From Rhodovulum sulfidophilum DSM 1374 (lineage in GTDB: Bacteria > Pseudomonadota > Alphaproteobacteria > Rhodobacterales > Rhodobacteraceae), in contig NZ_CP015419.1 in the NCBI RefSeq assembly GCF_001633165.1, positions 49,164 to 113,163 on the forward strand: a stretch of DNA of 64,000 nt. Reading direction: 5' to 3'. A program made the translations under genes and the position numbers. The notes beneath the pieces were generated by a model. That model saw nothing but the letters and a program-made list of their open reading frames with translations. It did no database searches and had not been told where the DNA came from. Position 1 is the stretch's first letter; each line of letters starts with the position of its first letter. Shown here piece by piece: positions 26,574 to 34,431 of the stretch.

Positions 26574-27814
26574 AGTTCACCCCCCTGCTCGCGCGCAAAC
26601 CGCGCCCGGCGGGCCTCGGGACCGTCCAGCCGCCGTTCGAAGGAGGGCAGCGGCTCGGCCTCGCGGACCGGATCCATGGTCGGGAACCGCCCGGCCGCAT
26701 CGGAGCCGAGGCTCAGCCCGGCCCCCGTCGGAGCCGGGTTTGGGGCAGAGCCTCGGCGCGGCCAGCCCCCCGGGAGCACGGTCCCGGAAGCGGGGACCAG
26801 GTCGACGTCCGGGGGGCGGACCGACGCCGCTACGGCCCCGGCGAATGCCACCTCGCCCTCCGGCACGCTCGGTAAAGTCGCGGGGGCCGGATGCAGGGCC
26901 GCAGCGTCCGGCAGGGACACCGAAGGAACCGGGCGAACCGACAGCCCGGGACGCAGGCGGGTCTGCCCGTCCTCTTGGTCGTCGTCTTTTGGGCCGCCTC
27001 CGTGGCTGTCGCCGCGTTCGTCTTGTTGCCCCTCGCTCTGCTCCGCGCCCGAGATGGGTCGATGCGGAACGTCCCGTCCTTGAGCCCCTCCCTCGCCCGG
27101 AGCTTCGCCCGGACCGGCGGGCGCTGGCTCACGCTCGGCCGCGCCGGATCGCGCGGCGGCAAGGCCCGACCCGGACAGGACCCGCACCGCCGGGATGCGG
27201 CGCGGCCAGGATATCCCCGAACCGCAGTTCCGCTCCGGCCGCTGTTCCGGGCTTTGTTCCGGGCTCTGTTCCACGCTCTGCGACCCGGCCGCCTCTGCCG
27301 CCCTCGAGACCGGAGACAGGACCGCGACGCGGGGACGCAAGCCGCCCCGCCGCCCGACCGGCGACGGAACGACCGGGCCCGGTCCTGCGATCACAGGTTC
27401 TACGATCTCCGGGGCGATAGTCTTCGGTGCGACGATCACAAGCGGGGCGGCCAGGATCCGGGGGGAGACCGGGCGTAAAGCCTCAGTCGCGGCCCGGCTT
27501 TCTGCAAGCATCCTCTCCACGCCCACCGGCCGCGCCGGAAACGAGGGCGGCACGAAGCCTGTCCCGGTCTCGGCGCGGCACTCTCCGGCGCTCGGGTCGG
27601 GGGCCCGGCCCTCGAAATCGGCGATCAGCCGGATGCCGTCCAGCTTGTCCGGCGCGGCGGCGCGGATCGCGGCCAGCCAATGGGCGGGTGGCAGGTCTTC
27701 CCCCTGCCCGTCCCCGGCCGCCCCACCGCGCCCCGCCAGCAGGGCGGCGATCCGGCCCAGCAGCCGCCACAGCGCCGAGACCGTCCCGGCCAGAAATCCC
27801 CGACGCCCGGTCAT
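26561..27814 (-). CDS. Low-complexity protein between tube and adaptor genes, function unknown
   Basis: A 417-residue protein. The first 100 residues are ordered: MTGRRGFLAGTVSALWRLLG, then PPAHWLAAIRAAAPDKLDGI and IADFEGRAPD. The last 40 are also ordered (PLPSFERRLDGPEARRARF). Between them are 270 residues of Pro/Glu/Gly/Arg-rich sequence with a SPEQSPEQ mini-repeat. The start at 27814 is one base past the tube stop; a longer frame would overlap the tube gene. Injection clusters usually have a very small Pvc6 gene here, so this may be a long counterpart or a linker/chaperone. The twin Arg lacks a hydrophobic core long enough for a Tat signal. I cannot assign a function. Confidence 0.6.
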   Translation of the reverse strand: MTGRRGFLAGTVSALWRLLGRIAALLAGRGGAAGDGQGEDLPPAHWLAAIRAAAPDKLDGIRLIADFEGRAPDPSAGECRAETGTGFVPPSFPARPVGVERMLAESRAATEALRPVSPRILAAPLVIVAPKTIAPEIVEPVIAGPGPVVPSPVGRRGGLRPRVAVLSPVSRAAEAAGSQSVEQSPEQSPEQRPERNCGSGISWPRRIPAVRVLSGSGLAAARSGAAEREPAPAGPGEAPGEGGAQGRDVPHRPISGAEQSEGQQDERGDSHGGGPKDDDQEDGQTRLRPGLSVRPVPSVSLPDAAALHPAPATLPSVPEGEVAFAGAVAASVRPPDVDLVPASGTVLPGGWPRRGSAPNPAPTGAGLSLGSDAAGRFPTMDPVREAEPLPSFERRLDGPEARRARFAREQGGELWTV

Positions 27815-27815
27815 G

Positions 27816-28280
27816 TCAGGTCGCCGCCGCGGCGCGGGGCACCGCCGCGATCTGCTCGAAGACAAGCTTGACGTATTCATAGGCCACGCCCTGATCCAGC
27901 GCGTCCAGATGCGCCCCCGCCCATTCGCAGGGCCAGGCGGCGGTCAGGTTGTAGCGCAGCGCCTCGTCGCCCCGGGGCGTGTAAAGGATGATCGCCACAT
28001 TGCGCCGCTCGACCGCGCCGGCGGCGGCGGTCATGATCCAGTCCCACAGCTCGGTCGAATTGGTGACCCCGAAGCGCAGGCAGACCTCGCCATATTCGGT
28101 ATCGCCGGTCAGCCAGCGCACCGCCTCATGGGCGCCGCCCTCGCGGTAGCGGATCGGCGCGATCCGCATCCCCAGATTGGTGCAGGCGGTGAAGGCCGCG
28201 ATTTCGCGGTTCTGGATCTGCAACGAGAACTGGTAGTTGCGCAGCGGCTCGGGCCGCGCGGCAGTGGCGTTTTCAGGCAT
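27816..28280 (-). CDS. Inner tube protein (gp19/Hcp-like, Pvc1/Pvc5-like)
   Basis: A 154-residue protein matching the T4 gp19-like tube family: NYQFSLQIQNREIAAFTACT, IRYREGGAHEAVRWLTGDTE, LWDWIMTAAAGAVERRNVAI and NLTAAWPCEWAGAHLDA. It polymerises into the hexameric tube inside the sheath. There is only one tube gene, whereas many systems have two or three. It begins 66 bases after the sheath gene and is followed with a single-base gap by the low-complexity gene. Confidence 0.87.
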   Translation of the reverse strand: MPENATAARPEPLRNYQFSLQIQNREIAAFTACTNLGMRIAPIRYREGGAHEAVRWLTGDTEYGEVCLRFGVTNSTELWDWIMTAAAGAVERRNVAIILYTPRGDEALRYNLTAAWPCEWAGAHLDALDQGVAYEYVKLVFEQIAAVPRAAAAT

Positions 28281-28346
28281 CGTTCCCCCTCCTCGTCCGG
28301 TACCGGGGTACGGCCGGACGGCCGCGCCCCCTGCTGTCGGCCGCCC

Positions 28347-29525
28347 TTAGGCGGGTTCGGCCCCGGCGGTGACCTGGGCCAGCCGGAAGATCACGAATTC
28401 CGCCGGGCGCACCGGGGCAAAGCCGATCAGCGTCTCGACCCGGCCGGCATCGCGCAGCTCGGGCGGGTTGGTCTCTTCGTCGCATTTCACGAAGAACGCC
28501 TCTTCCGGGGTCCGCCCGACCAACGCGCCGGACCGCCAGAGCCGGGTCATGAAGGCCCGCACGTCGAGCTTGATCGCCTCCCAGAGCGGATAGGAATTCG
28601 GCTCGAACACAACCCAGCCGGTGCCCTGTTCGATCGACTCCTTTATCATCAGCACCAGCCGCACCACCGGCACGTAGCGGTTGAGCGCATCCTCGGACAG
28701 CGTCCGCGCGCCCCAGACCCTCAGCCCGCCGCTCATGAACCGGATCGCGTTGACCCCGCGCGGGTTCAGAAGCTCCTGCTGCTGCCGGGTGATCCGGCGC
28801 TCGGCGTCGATGGCAGCCAGCACCGGTTCGTTGGCGGGCGCCTTGTGCACGCCCCGGGTGGCGTCGACCCGGGCATAGATCCCTGCCATGTGGCCCGAGG
28901 GCGGCGCCAGCACCCTGTCGCCGGGCTTCAACGGGTCCTGCATCAGAAGCCAGGGCGCGTAGCAGGCGCCGCAATCGATGCTGGAGGGCCGCACCGCCTT
29001 GGCCGGGGCCGGAGACGGGGTGGCGCCCTCCTCGGTTGCGGTCCCGCGCCGGGCGGCGCCGCCGACCTCGGTCATCGCCTCAACCGGCGCGTCCTTCGGC
29101 AGATCGAACAGGACGAAGCGGTCGCCGCAGCGCGTCGCATGGGTCGCCAGGGCGTCATGGCTGGCCTTGCTGGCATAGCCCGGCGCCGCCACGATGGCGA
29201 TCTCGTCGATCCCCTCGAGCGGCCGCAGGTCGTCATCCGAGATCTCGGAGCCGGCCTCGGTCGGCATCACCCAGAGCCGCCGCAGCCCGTTGGCGAAGGC
29301 GCCGAACGCCGCATTGCTCAGATCGGTGCTGGAGCTGTCCTCGTCGGTAAAGCGGCGGCGGAACTCCATCCAGCCGTTGACCGGGACCGGGGTGCCCGCC
29401 GCGACCCCGCGCAAGGGCACCCGCCCCACCAGCGCCGCGACGCTGGTGCCGACCGCCTCGATGGTCCTCGGGCCCAGCTTCTCCTCGAAGACATAGACCC
29501 CGGGCGCCGCTACCGTCATCACCAT
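28347..29525 (-). CDS. Contractile tail sheath protein (Pvc2-like)
   Basis: A 392-residue sheath. The N-terminal donor strand APGVYVFEEKLGPRTIEAVG, GWMEFRRRFTDE, RGVNAIRFMSGGLRVWGART and the C-terminal core (VFEPNSYPLWEAIKLDVRAF; PAEFVIFRLAQVTAG) are all typical. It lacks the large surface domains of phage sheaths and is a compact type, as in extracellular contractile systems. It is the only sheath gene, 48 bases after the DUF4255 gene. Confidence 0.9.
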   Translation of the reverse strand: MVMTVAAPGVYVFEEKLGPRTIEAVGTSVAALVGRVPLRGVAAGTPVPVNGWMEFRRRFTDEDSSSTDLSNAAFGAFANGLRRLWVMPTEAGSEISDDDLRPLEGIDEIAIVAAPGYASKASHDALATHATRCGDRFVLFDLPKDAPVEAMTEVGGAARRGTATEEGATPSPAPAKAVRPSSIDCGACYAPWLLMQDPLKPGDRVLAPPSGHMAGIYARVDATRGVHKAPANEPVLAAIDAERRITRQQQELLNPRGVNAIRFMSGGLRVWGARTLSEDALNRYVPVVRLVLMIKESIEQGTGWVVFEPNSYPLWEAIKLDVRAFMTRLWRSGALVGRTPEEAFFVKCDEETNPPELRDAGRVETLIGFAPVRPAEFVIFRLAQVTAGAEPA

Positions 29526-29573
29526 TGTCGTCCCCCTCCCCCTGAATGGGCCCCGACTGCGCGGACCCCTCCG

Positions 29574-30050
29574 CTATCCCGTCCTCTGCCGTTCGGAGCG
29601 ACGCCCCGGGCGCAGCTCGACATTGTGGATCTTCACCGGCGGCGCCGTCGGTGCGGCGCGGCGCCGTTCCAGACAGGCCCGGATCGCAAGCCCCGGCAGC
29701 GGCGCATCGGGCCGCACCACGGCCTCGACCGCGAAGGCCGGATGCCCGGCGCCCTCGAGGATCAGATCGACCAGCGCCTGTTCGGCCTCGGCGATGCCGT
29801 CGGCGGCCAGATCCAGCCGGTAGGTGGCCCGCGCCAGCACCAGATCGCGGCCCTCGCCATGGGAAACGGGCGCGATGTCGCCCAGCCGCAGCACCGCCCG
29901 CAGGCCGTCCTCGCCGGTTTCCTCGCCAGCTTCTTCCTCGGGCACGCCGACCCGGCAGCCCGGCACGGTCGCGCCGATCCAGCCGACCAGCGCCGTGCGC
30001 AGTTCCGACGCCGTCCCGAACCTGACCGAAGGCAGCGGTGCCCCTTTCAT
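29574..30050 (-). CDS. DUF4255 protein (Pvc16 N-terminal-like cap/terminator), first gene of the operon
   Basis: A 158-residue protein with the DUF4255 pattern (RTALVGWIGATVPGCRVGVP near the start, LRAVLRLGDIAPVSHGEG, LARATYRLDLAADG). In injection clusters this domain makes the cap that ends the sheath-tube. It is smaller than Pvc16 and has only the domain itself. The ATG at 30050 has GGGGGG nine bases upstream; an ATG at 30074 is less likely. It opens a minus-strand run of twelve closely spaced genes ending at 18315. Confidence 0.75.
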   Translation of the reverse strand: MKGAPLPSVRFGTASELRTALVGWIGATVPGCRVGVPEEEAGEETGEDGLRAVLRLGDIAPVSHGEGRDLVLARATYRLDLAADGIAEAEQALVDLILEGAGHPAFAVEAVVRPDAPLPGLAIRACLERRRAAPTAPPVKIHNVELRPGRRSERQRTG

Positions 30051-30164
30051 GCGATCCCCCCAACTCCGTTGCAAGCATGACGGGAATCACCGGAACTATT
30101 CAACTAAAATTAACGTAGCGTCACCTTTGTTCGCGGACGTTCGCCGGAGAATTGCCCGACAACG

Positions 30165-30268
30165 GACCGAGCGGCGCTTCCGGAACCGCAGGTCTGCCAC
30201 CCGATCCGCTGCGCGCGGTGCATGGTCCGACTTCGTGGAATGTACAGGGCTGTCCGTCGACGGGCATG
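30165..30268 (+). repeat. Dispersed intergenic repeat, copy A
   Basis: About 100 bases that recur, diverged, at about 59710-59812. The best conserved core is 30203-30235, which matches 59752-59784 at 27 of 33 positions, including ATGGTCCGA. Both copies end in TCGACGGG followed by AATG or CATG. It lies between the injection operon's first gene and the end of the siderophore ABC gene. Origin unknown: it could be a remnant of the same mobile element or a shared RNA or regulatory element. Confidence 0.55.
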
Positions 30269-30278
30269 GCTTTTTTTT
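30251..30278 (+). terminator. Orphan terminator-like hairpin with T8 tract
   Basis: TGTCCG and CGGGCA (30251-30256 and 30261-30266) pair around TCGA with one wobble. Four bases later comes an uninterrupted run of eight T (30271-30278). On the + strand this looks like an intrinsic terminator, yet no + strand gene lies upstream. It may end a small RNA that includes repeat copy A, or be fortuitous. Confidence 0.35.
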
Positions 30279-30354
30279 CTGTAACCGCCGCGCGAGGGTC
30301 TTGCGGCTGAGGAGTGCCGAGGCCATGCGGCGGGCTGGCGGGGCGCTCCGGCAA

Positions 30355-30383
30355 GGGGGAATGTGCTCGAGGCGCATTCCCCC
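30355..30383 (-). terminator. Long hairpin downstream of the siderophore ABC operon
   Basis: GGGGGAATGTGC (30355-30366) pairs with GCGCATTCCCCC (30372-30383) over 12 positions with one wobble and a 5-nt loop. It lies 196 bases beyond the stop of the last ABC gene. It is a strong stem but without a clear T-tract, so it is either a terminator or an RNA-stabilising 3' end. Confidence 0.4.
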
Positions 30384-30578
30384 GGCCGGATGGGGGACGG
30401 CCTTCCCGCAGCGTGCTGCGAACCGCATGGCAACGTCGGAAACAGCCGCAATGTCGTTCGGTCCCGCATTGATGCGGTTCCCGTCACCCTGGGCGCGACC
30501 CGGCACCGGAAGCAAGCAGGGGCGTCCCGTCGAGACCGGACTCCGGCCTCAGGACGGACGCCGACTGCACGCAGGCGC

Positions 30579-32357
30579 TCAGCCGCCGATCTGCCATCCG
30601 GCAGCCCTGGCGCGGTGGTTCCACAGCCGGGCGTAAAGCCCCTCCTGCGCCAGGAGCGCCTCATGTCGACCGCGCTCGACGATCCCCCCGTCCTCCAGCA
30701 CGAGGATCTGATCGGCAGAACGGATGGTCGAGAGCTTGTGCGCCACCACGATCAGCGTGCGCCCCTCGACCAGCCGCGCCAGCGCGGTCTGGATCGCGCG
30801 TTCGTTGGTCGGATCGATCGCCGCCGTCGCCTCGTCCATCAGCACGATGGGGGCATCCTTCAGGATGGCGCGGGCGATGGAAATCCGCTGCCGCTCGCCG
30901 CCCGACAGCGCCGCACCGCCTTCGCCCGCCTCGGTCTCGTAGCCGCGCGGCAGGCGGGAGATGAACTCATGCGCCTGGGCGGCACGGGCGGCCTCCTCGA
31001 TCTCGGCCTGGCTTGCCCCGGGTCGGCCCGCGGCGATGTTGTCGCGGATGGTGCCGGAAAACAGGTAGACCTGCTGGAACACCACCGTCACCAGATCCGA
31101 CAGCCCGGCCTCGCCGATCCGCGCCACATCTGCGCCACCGATGGTGATGCGGCCCGCCTCGACATCCCAGAAACGCGGGATCAGGTTCAGGATCGTGCTC
31201 TTGCCGGAGCCCGAGGGCCCGACAATGGCGGTCATCGAGCGTTCGGGCACGGTGAAGGAGATATCCTTCAGCACCTTCTGGCCCGGGCGATAGCAGAAAT
31301 CGACCTTCTCGAAACGGACCTCGCTGCCCCGGGGACGCGCATCGGCGGGCTCGGACAGGTCCGGCGCGGCAAGGATCCGGTCCATCCGGATCAGCGAGGC
31401 ATCGGCCATGCGCACCGCCTCCATCACCCCCAGAAGCGCCAGAAGCGGCGCATACATCGAAAAGAGCAGCAGAAGCGCGGTGACCGCAGAGCCCGTCCCG
31501 ATCGTGTCGAGCCGTCCGCCGATCACCCAGATCACCAGCGGCGCCCCCAGCATCACGATCATTCCGAACAGCGCCATCGGCAGCGCTAGCTGCACCACCA
31601 TCCGGATCGAGATGTCGCGGAAATCGTCGATCGCCCTGCGAAAGCCCTGCTGCCCCTGCGCCATGTGGTTGAAGGCCCGGATCACCCCCATGCCCTGCAC
31701 GAACTCGATCATCCGCGCCCCGGCCCTGGCCTGCATGTCCTGCCGCCGGATGCCCAGCTTCGACAGCTGCCGCGACGTGGCCAGGAAAACCGGCAGCGCC
31801 ACGACGGCAGAGACCGCGGTGGCCAGGGCAAGCAGCGGATCGCGCGCCAGCAGCACCAGGAAGATCGCGGACGGCAGACCCAGCGCCTGGGCAATGCGCG
31901 GCAGGCCGTCGGAAAAGAAGCTTTCCAGCATCTGCATGTCCGAGGTCAGGACGGTCACCGTGTCGCCCCGATGGCGCGCCTGATGAAACCCCAGCGGCAG
32001 GTGCCGCAGCTTTTCGAGGATCCGCAGCCGCAGATGCCCCGCCATCTCGTAGGAGGACAGCCAGGACGCCCTGACCGAAAGATAGCCGAACAGCATCTGC
32101 CCGGCGAGCGACAGCGCCATCAGGCCGCATGTCTGCCAGATCCAGCCCGTACTCAGCGGGCGCCCGTCGGCCAGCCCCGTCACCACCAGGACCACCACGC
32201 CGAAGCCGAGCCCCAGCATCATGCTTTGCAGGAAGCGGTAGAGAACCCCCAGTGACACCTGCCGTTTCAGCGGTCCTGCCAGATGCCAGGCGCGTTTCAG
32301 GCTTTCGAGATCCGAGCGGCTTTCGGGTCCCGCATCCGTTATCTCAACCATGCTCAT
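30579..32357 (-). CDS. ABC half transporter, YbtQ/IrtB-like siderophore importer
   Basis: A 592-residue fused permease-ATPase. Six helices lie in the first 310 residues, then an ATPase with Walker A GPSGSGKST, signature LSGGERQR and Walker B IVLMDEATAAID. It has the exporter fold, but with the neighbouring partner, FyuA-like receptor and MFS gene it matches YbtP/YbtQ and IrtA/IrtB, which import ferric siderophores across the inner membrane. The ATG overlaps the partner's stop (ATGA), so the pair is a heterodimer made together. It is the last gene of a four-gene minus-strand operon. Confidence 0.82.
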   Translation of the reverse strand: MSMVEITDAGPESRSDLESLKRAWHLAGPLKRQVSLGVLYRFLQSMMLGLGFGVVVLVVTGLADGRPLSTGWIWQTCGLMALSLAGQMLFGYLSVRASWLSSYEMAGHLRLRILEKLRHLPLGFHQARHRGDTVTVLTSDMQMLESFFSDGLPRIAQALGLPSAIFLVLLARDPLLALATAVSAVVALPVFLATSRQLSKLGIRRQDMQARAGARMIEFVQGMGVIRAFNHMAQGQQGFRRAIDDFRDISIRMVVQLALPMALFGMIVMLGAPLVIWVIGGRLDTIGTGSAVTALLLLFSMYAPLLALLGVMEAVRMADASLIRMDRILAAPDLSEPADARPRGSEVRFEKVDFCYRPGQKVLKDISFTVPERSMTAIVGPSGSGKSTILNLIPRFWDVEAGRITIGGADVARIGEAGLSDLVTVVFQQVYLFSGTIRDNIAAGRPGASQAEIEEAARAAQAHEFISRLPRGYETEAGEGGAALSGGERQRISIARAILKDAPIVLMDEATAAIDPTNERAIQTALARLVEGRTLIVVAHKLSTIRSADQILVLEDGGIVERGRHEALLAQEGLYARLWNHRARAAGWQIGG

Positions 32358-34177
32358 CGGGTCGTCTCCATCGTCCTGCCGCCGCGCAGCGGGATCGCCT
32401 GCGCCGCCGTGTAATCGGCCCAGAGTCGGGCATAGAGCCCGCCCTGCGCCAGCAAGTCCTCATGCCGTCCGGTTTCGGCGACGCTTCCTTCCTCCATCAC
32501 CACGATCCGGTCCGCGCCCATGATCGTGTGCAGCCGGTGCGCCACCACGATCAGCGTGCGGCCGCGCGACAGCTCGCTCAGCGCCGCCTGTATCGCCGCC
32601 TCGCTGTCGGGATCGGCAAAGGCGGTGGCCTCGTCCAGCACGATGACCGGCGCGTCCTTGAGGATGGCGCGGGCGATGGCCAGACGCTGGCGCTCGCCGC
32701 CCGAAAGCGCCGCCCCGCCCTCGCCCAGCCGGGTGTCATAGCCCTCGGGCAGCGCCGCGATGAAGTCATGCGCCCGGGCCGCGATTGCGGCGGCCTGCAG
32801 CTCGGCCTCGGTCGCGCCGGGTTTGCCGAAACGCAGGTTCTCGGCAATCGTGCCGCTGAAAAGCACCGTGTCCTGGAACACGAAGGCGATCTCTTCCATC
32901 AGCTGATCGAGCCCGATCTCGCGGATGTCCCGCCCGCCAAGCGTGATGCGCCCGGCCCCCACATCGTGCAGCCGCGGGATCAGCCCGGCCAGCGTGCTCT
33001 TGCCCGATCCCGAGGGGCCGACAAGCGCCGTCACCTTGCCGTCGCGCGCGGTGAAGCTGACGCCATGGATCACCTCGGTGCCCGCCTCGTAGCCGAAGCG
33101 CACCCGGTCGAAGACGATCTCGTGATCCGGCAGGGAGATGCGGGCGCCGGTATCGGGCTGGGCAGGGGTCGCCAGCACATCCTCGATCAGCGTCGAGGCC
33201 ATCGAGATATGCGCCATGTTGTGGAACAGATTGAACAGCTTCATCAGGGGAAGGCTGTAATTCGCGCCGAGAATGACAAACAGCGCCAGCCTTTCCAGAT
33301 CGAGCGAGCCGGTTTGCATCAGCACCATGCCCACCGGCAGGATGACGCAGATATTGGCCCCCACCAGCGTATAGAACAGCGCCCCGCGCGGCACGAAGGC
33401 GCGGCCCATCGCGGTCTCGATGGCGGCATAGTCGCGCACCGCCCCGGCAGTCTCGCCGAGGCTTTCGCCGCTGCGGTTGAAGACCTTCACGACCGCCATC
33501 CCCGCGAGATATTCGACGATGGCGCCGTTCAGCCGCTCTGAGGCCGCCTGATACGCTCCGGCCATGCGCGCATTGCGCCCCATCGCGGAGAACATCGCGC
33601 CGAAGGCCAGCGGCGTCAGCACGATCGAGGCCAGCGCCATGCGCCAGTCGACGGCAAAGAGCCAGATCGTCACCGCAAGCCAGGTCGCGCCGGCGGAAAT
33701 CCCCTCCGGCAATCCATGCGCCACCAGAAGCTCCAGCCGCTCGGGCTCGTCCACGATCAGCTTCTTCGCGCCGCCCGAGCGACGCCCGGCGAACCAGCCC
33801 ATCGGCAGCCGCGCCAGATGCCGCGCGAGCGCCAGCCGCAACGCATGGATCAGGCGGAAGGCCGCCACATGGCTCAGCCCCAGCGCAAGCCCCATCAGCA
33901 GATAGCCGAGGACCACCGCCACCAGCGCCGCCACCGCACAGGTGACGAAGATCGCAGGCGTCGCGGTGCCCGAGACAAGCTCGGCCACCAGCCGCCAGAC
34001 CGCCCAGACCGGTACCAGCTCCAGCGCCACGGCGCAGGTGGCCATTGCCGCCGAAATGGACAAAAGCGGCCCCGCCTTCCCGCCATGGCGCATCAGCAGC
34101 TTGAGGCTCGCGAAGAAATCGGGGGGCTTCGACGCCTCGTTCCCGGGAGGAGCCCCGGCCATCGCCGCTTCGGTCAT
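32354..34177 (-). CDS. ABC half transporter, YbtP/IrtA-like siderophore importer
   Basis: A 607-residue partner of the downstream half transporter. The membrane domain (residues about 30-330) is followed by an ATPase with GPSGSGKSTLAGLIPR, the signature LSGGERQRLAIARA and VIVLDEATAFADP. The start at 34177 has AAAGGAG eight bases upstream; an earlier in-frame start at 34288 gives only a basic leader. IrtA's fused siderophore-interacting domain is absent, so iron release would need a separate reductase, for which the protein at 9471 is a candidate. Confidence 0.82.
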   Translation of the reverse strand: MTEAAMAGAPPGNEASKPPDFFASLKLLMRHGGKAGPLLSISAAMATCAVALELVPVWAVWRLVAELVSGTATPAIFVTCAVAALVAVVLGYLLMGLALGLSHVAAFRLIHALRLALARHLARLPMGWFAGRRSGGAKKLIVDEPERLELLVAHGLPEGISAGATWLAVTIWLFAVDWRMALASIVLTPLAFGAMFSAMGRNARMAGAYQAASERLNGAIVEYLAGMAVVKVFNRSGESLGETAGAVRDYAAIETAMGRAFVPRGALFYTLVGANICVILPVGMVLMQTGSLDLERLALFVILGANYSLPLMKLFNLFHNMAHISMASTLIEDVLATPAQPDTGARISLPDHEIVFDRVRFGYEAGTEVIHGVSFTARDGKVTALVGPSGSGKSTLAGLIPRLHDVGAGRITLGGRDIREIGLDQLMEEIAFVFQDTVLFSGTIAENLRFGKPGATEAELQAAAIAARAHDFIAALPEGYDTRLGEGGAALSGGERQRLAIARAILKDAPVIVLDEATAFADPDSEAAIQAALSELSRGRTLIVVAHRLHTIMGADRIVVMEEGSVAETGRHEDLLAQGGLYARLWADYTAAQAIPLRGGRTMETTR

Positions 34178-34393
34178 CGTTCTTCTCCTTTTTCCGGCGG
34201 AGGGATCGCCAGGATCCGGCACCGCTCCGGGGCGCCTGTCACGACCCGGTATTTCAGGCGGTTTCGACCCGGGGAGGGCCACGATCACGCCGATCGCCTC
34301 CCGGGCCCTGTCCCTTGCGCGCGTCCAGGGACGACCCCGCCCCCGTCCAAGGGCCGCCGCGGTTCATGACCCGCGCCCGCGGTGGCGCGCGGA

Positions 34394-34413
34394 GGGGCGC
34401 GGTGGCGCGCCCC
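34394..34413 (-). promoter_or_regulatory. Intra-operon hairpin
   Basis: GGGGCGCG and CGCGCCCC form a perfect 8-bp stem with a GTGG loop in the 254-bp gap between the receptor stop and the first ABC gene start. There is no T-tract, so full termination is unlikely. It could act as an mRNA-processing or attenuation point that makes receptor more abundant than transporter. Confidence 0.35.
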
Positions 34414-34431
34414 ACGACAGGCGCGGATCGC

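Noticed and set aside
26561..27814. Tat signal in the low-complexity protein (MTGRRGFLAG)
   Set aside because: The following segment is amphipathic with arginines, not a neutral hydrophobic core, and tail components assemble in the cytoplasm.
19107..30050. Prophage interpretation of the tail genes
   Set aside because: No capsid, terminase, portal, lysis, repressor or integrase gene is present, and the gene order is that of contractile injection systems.
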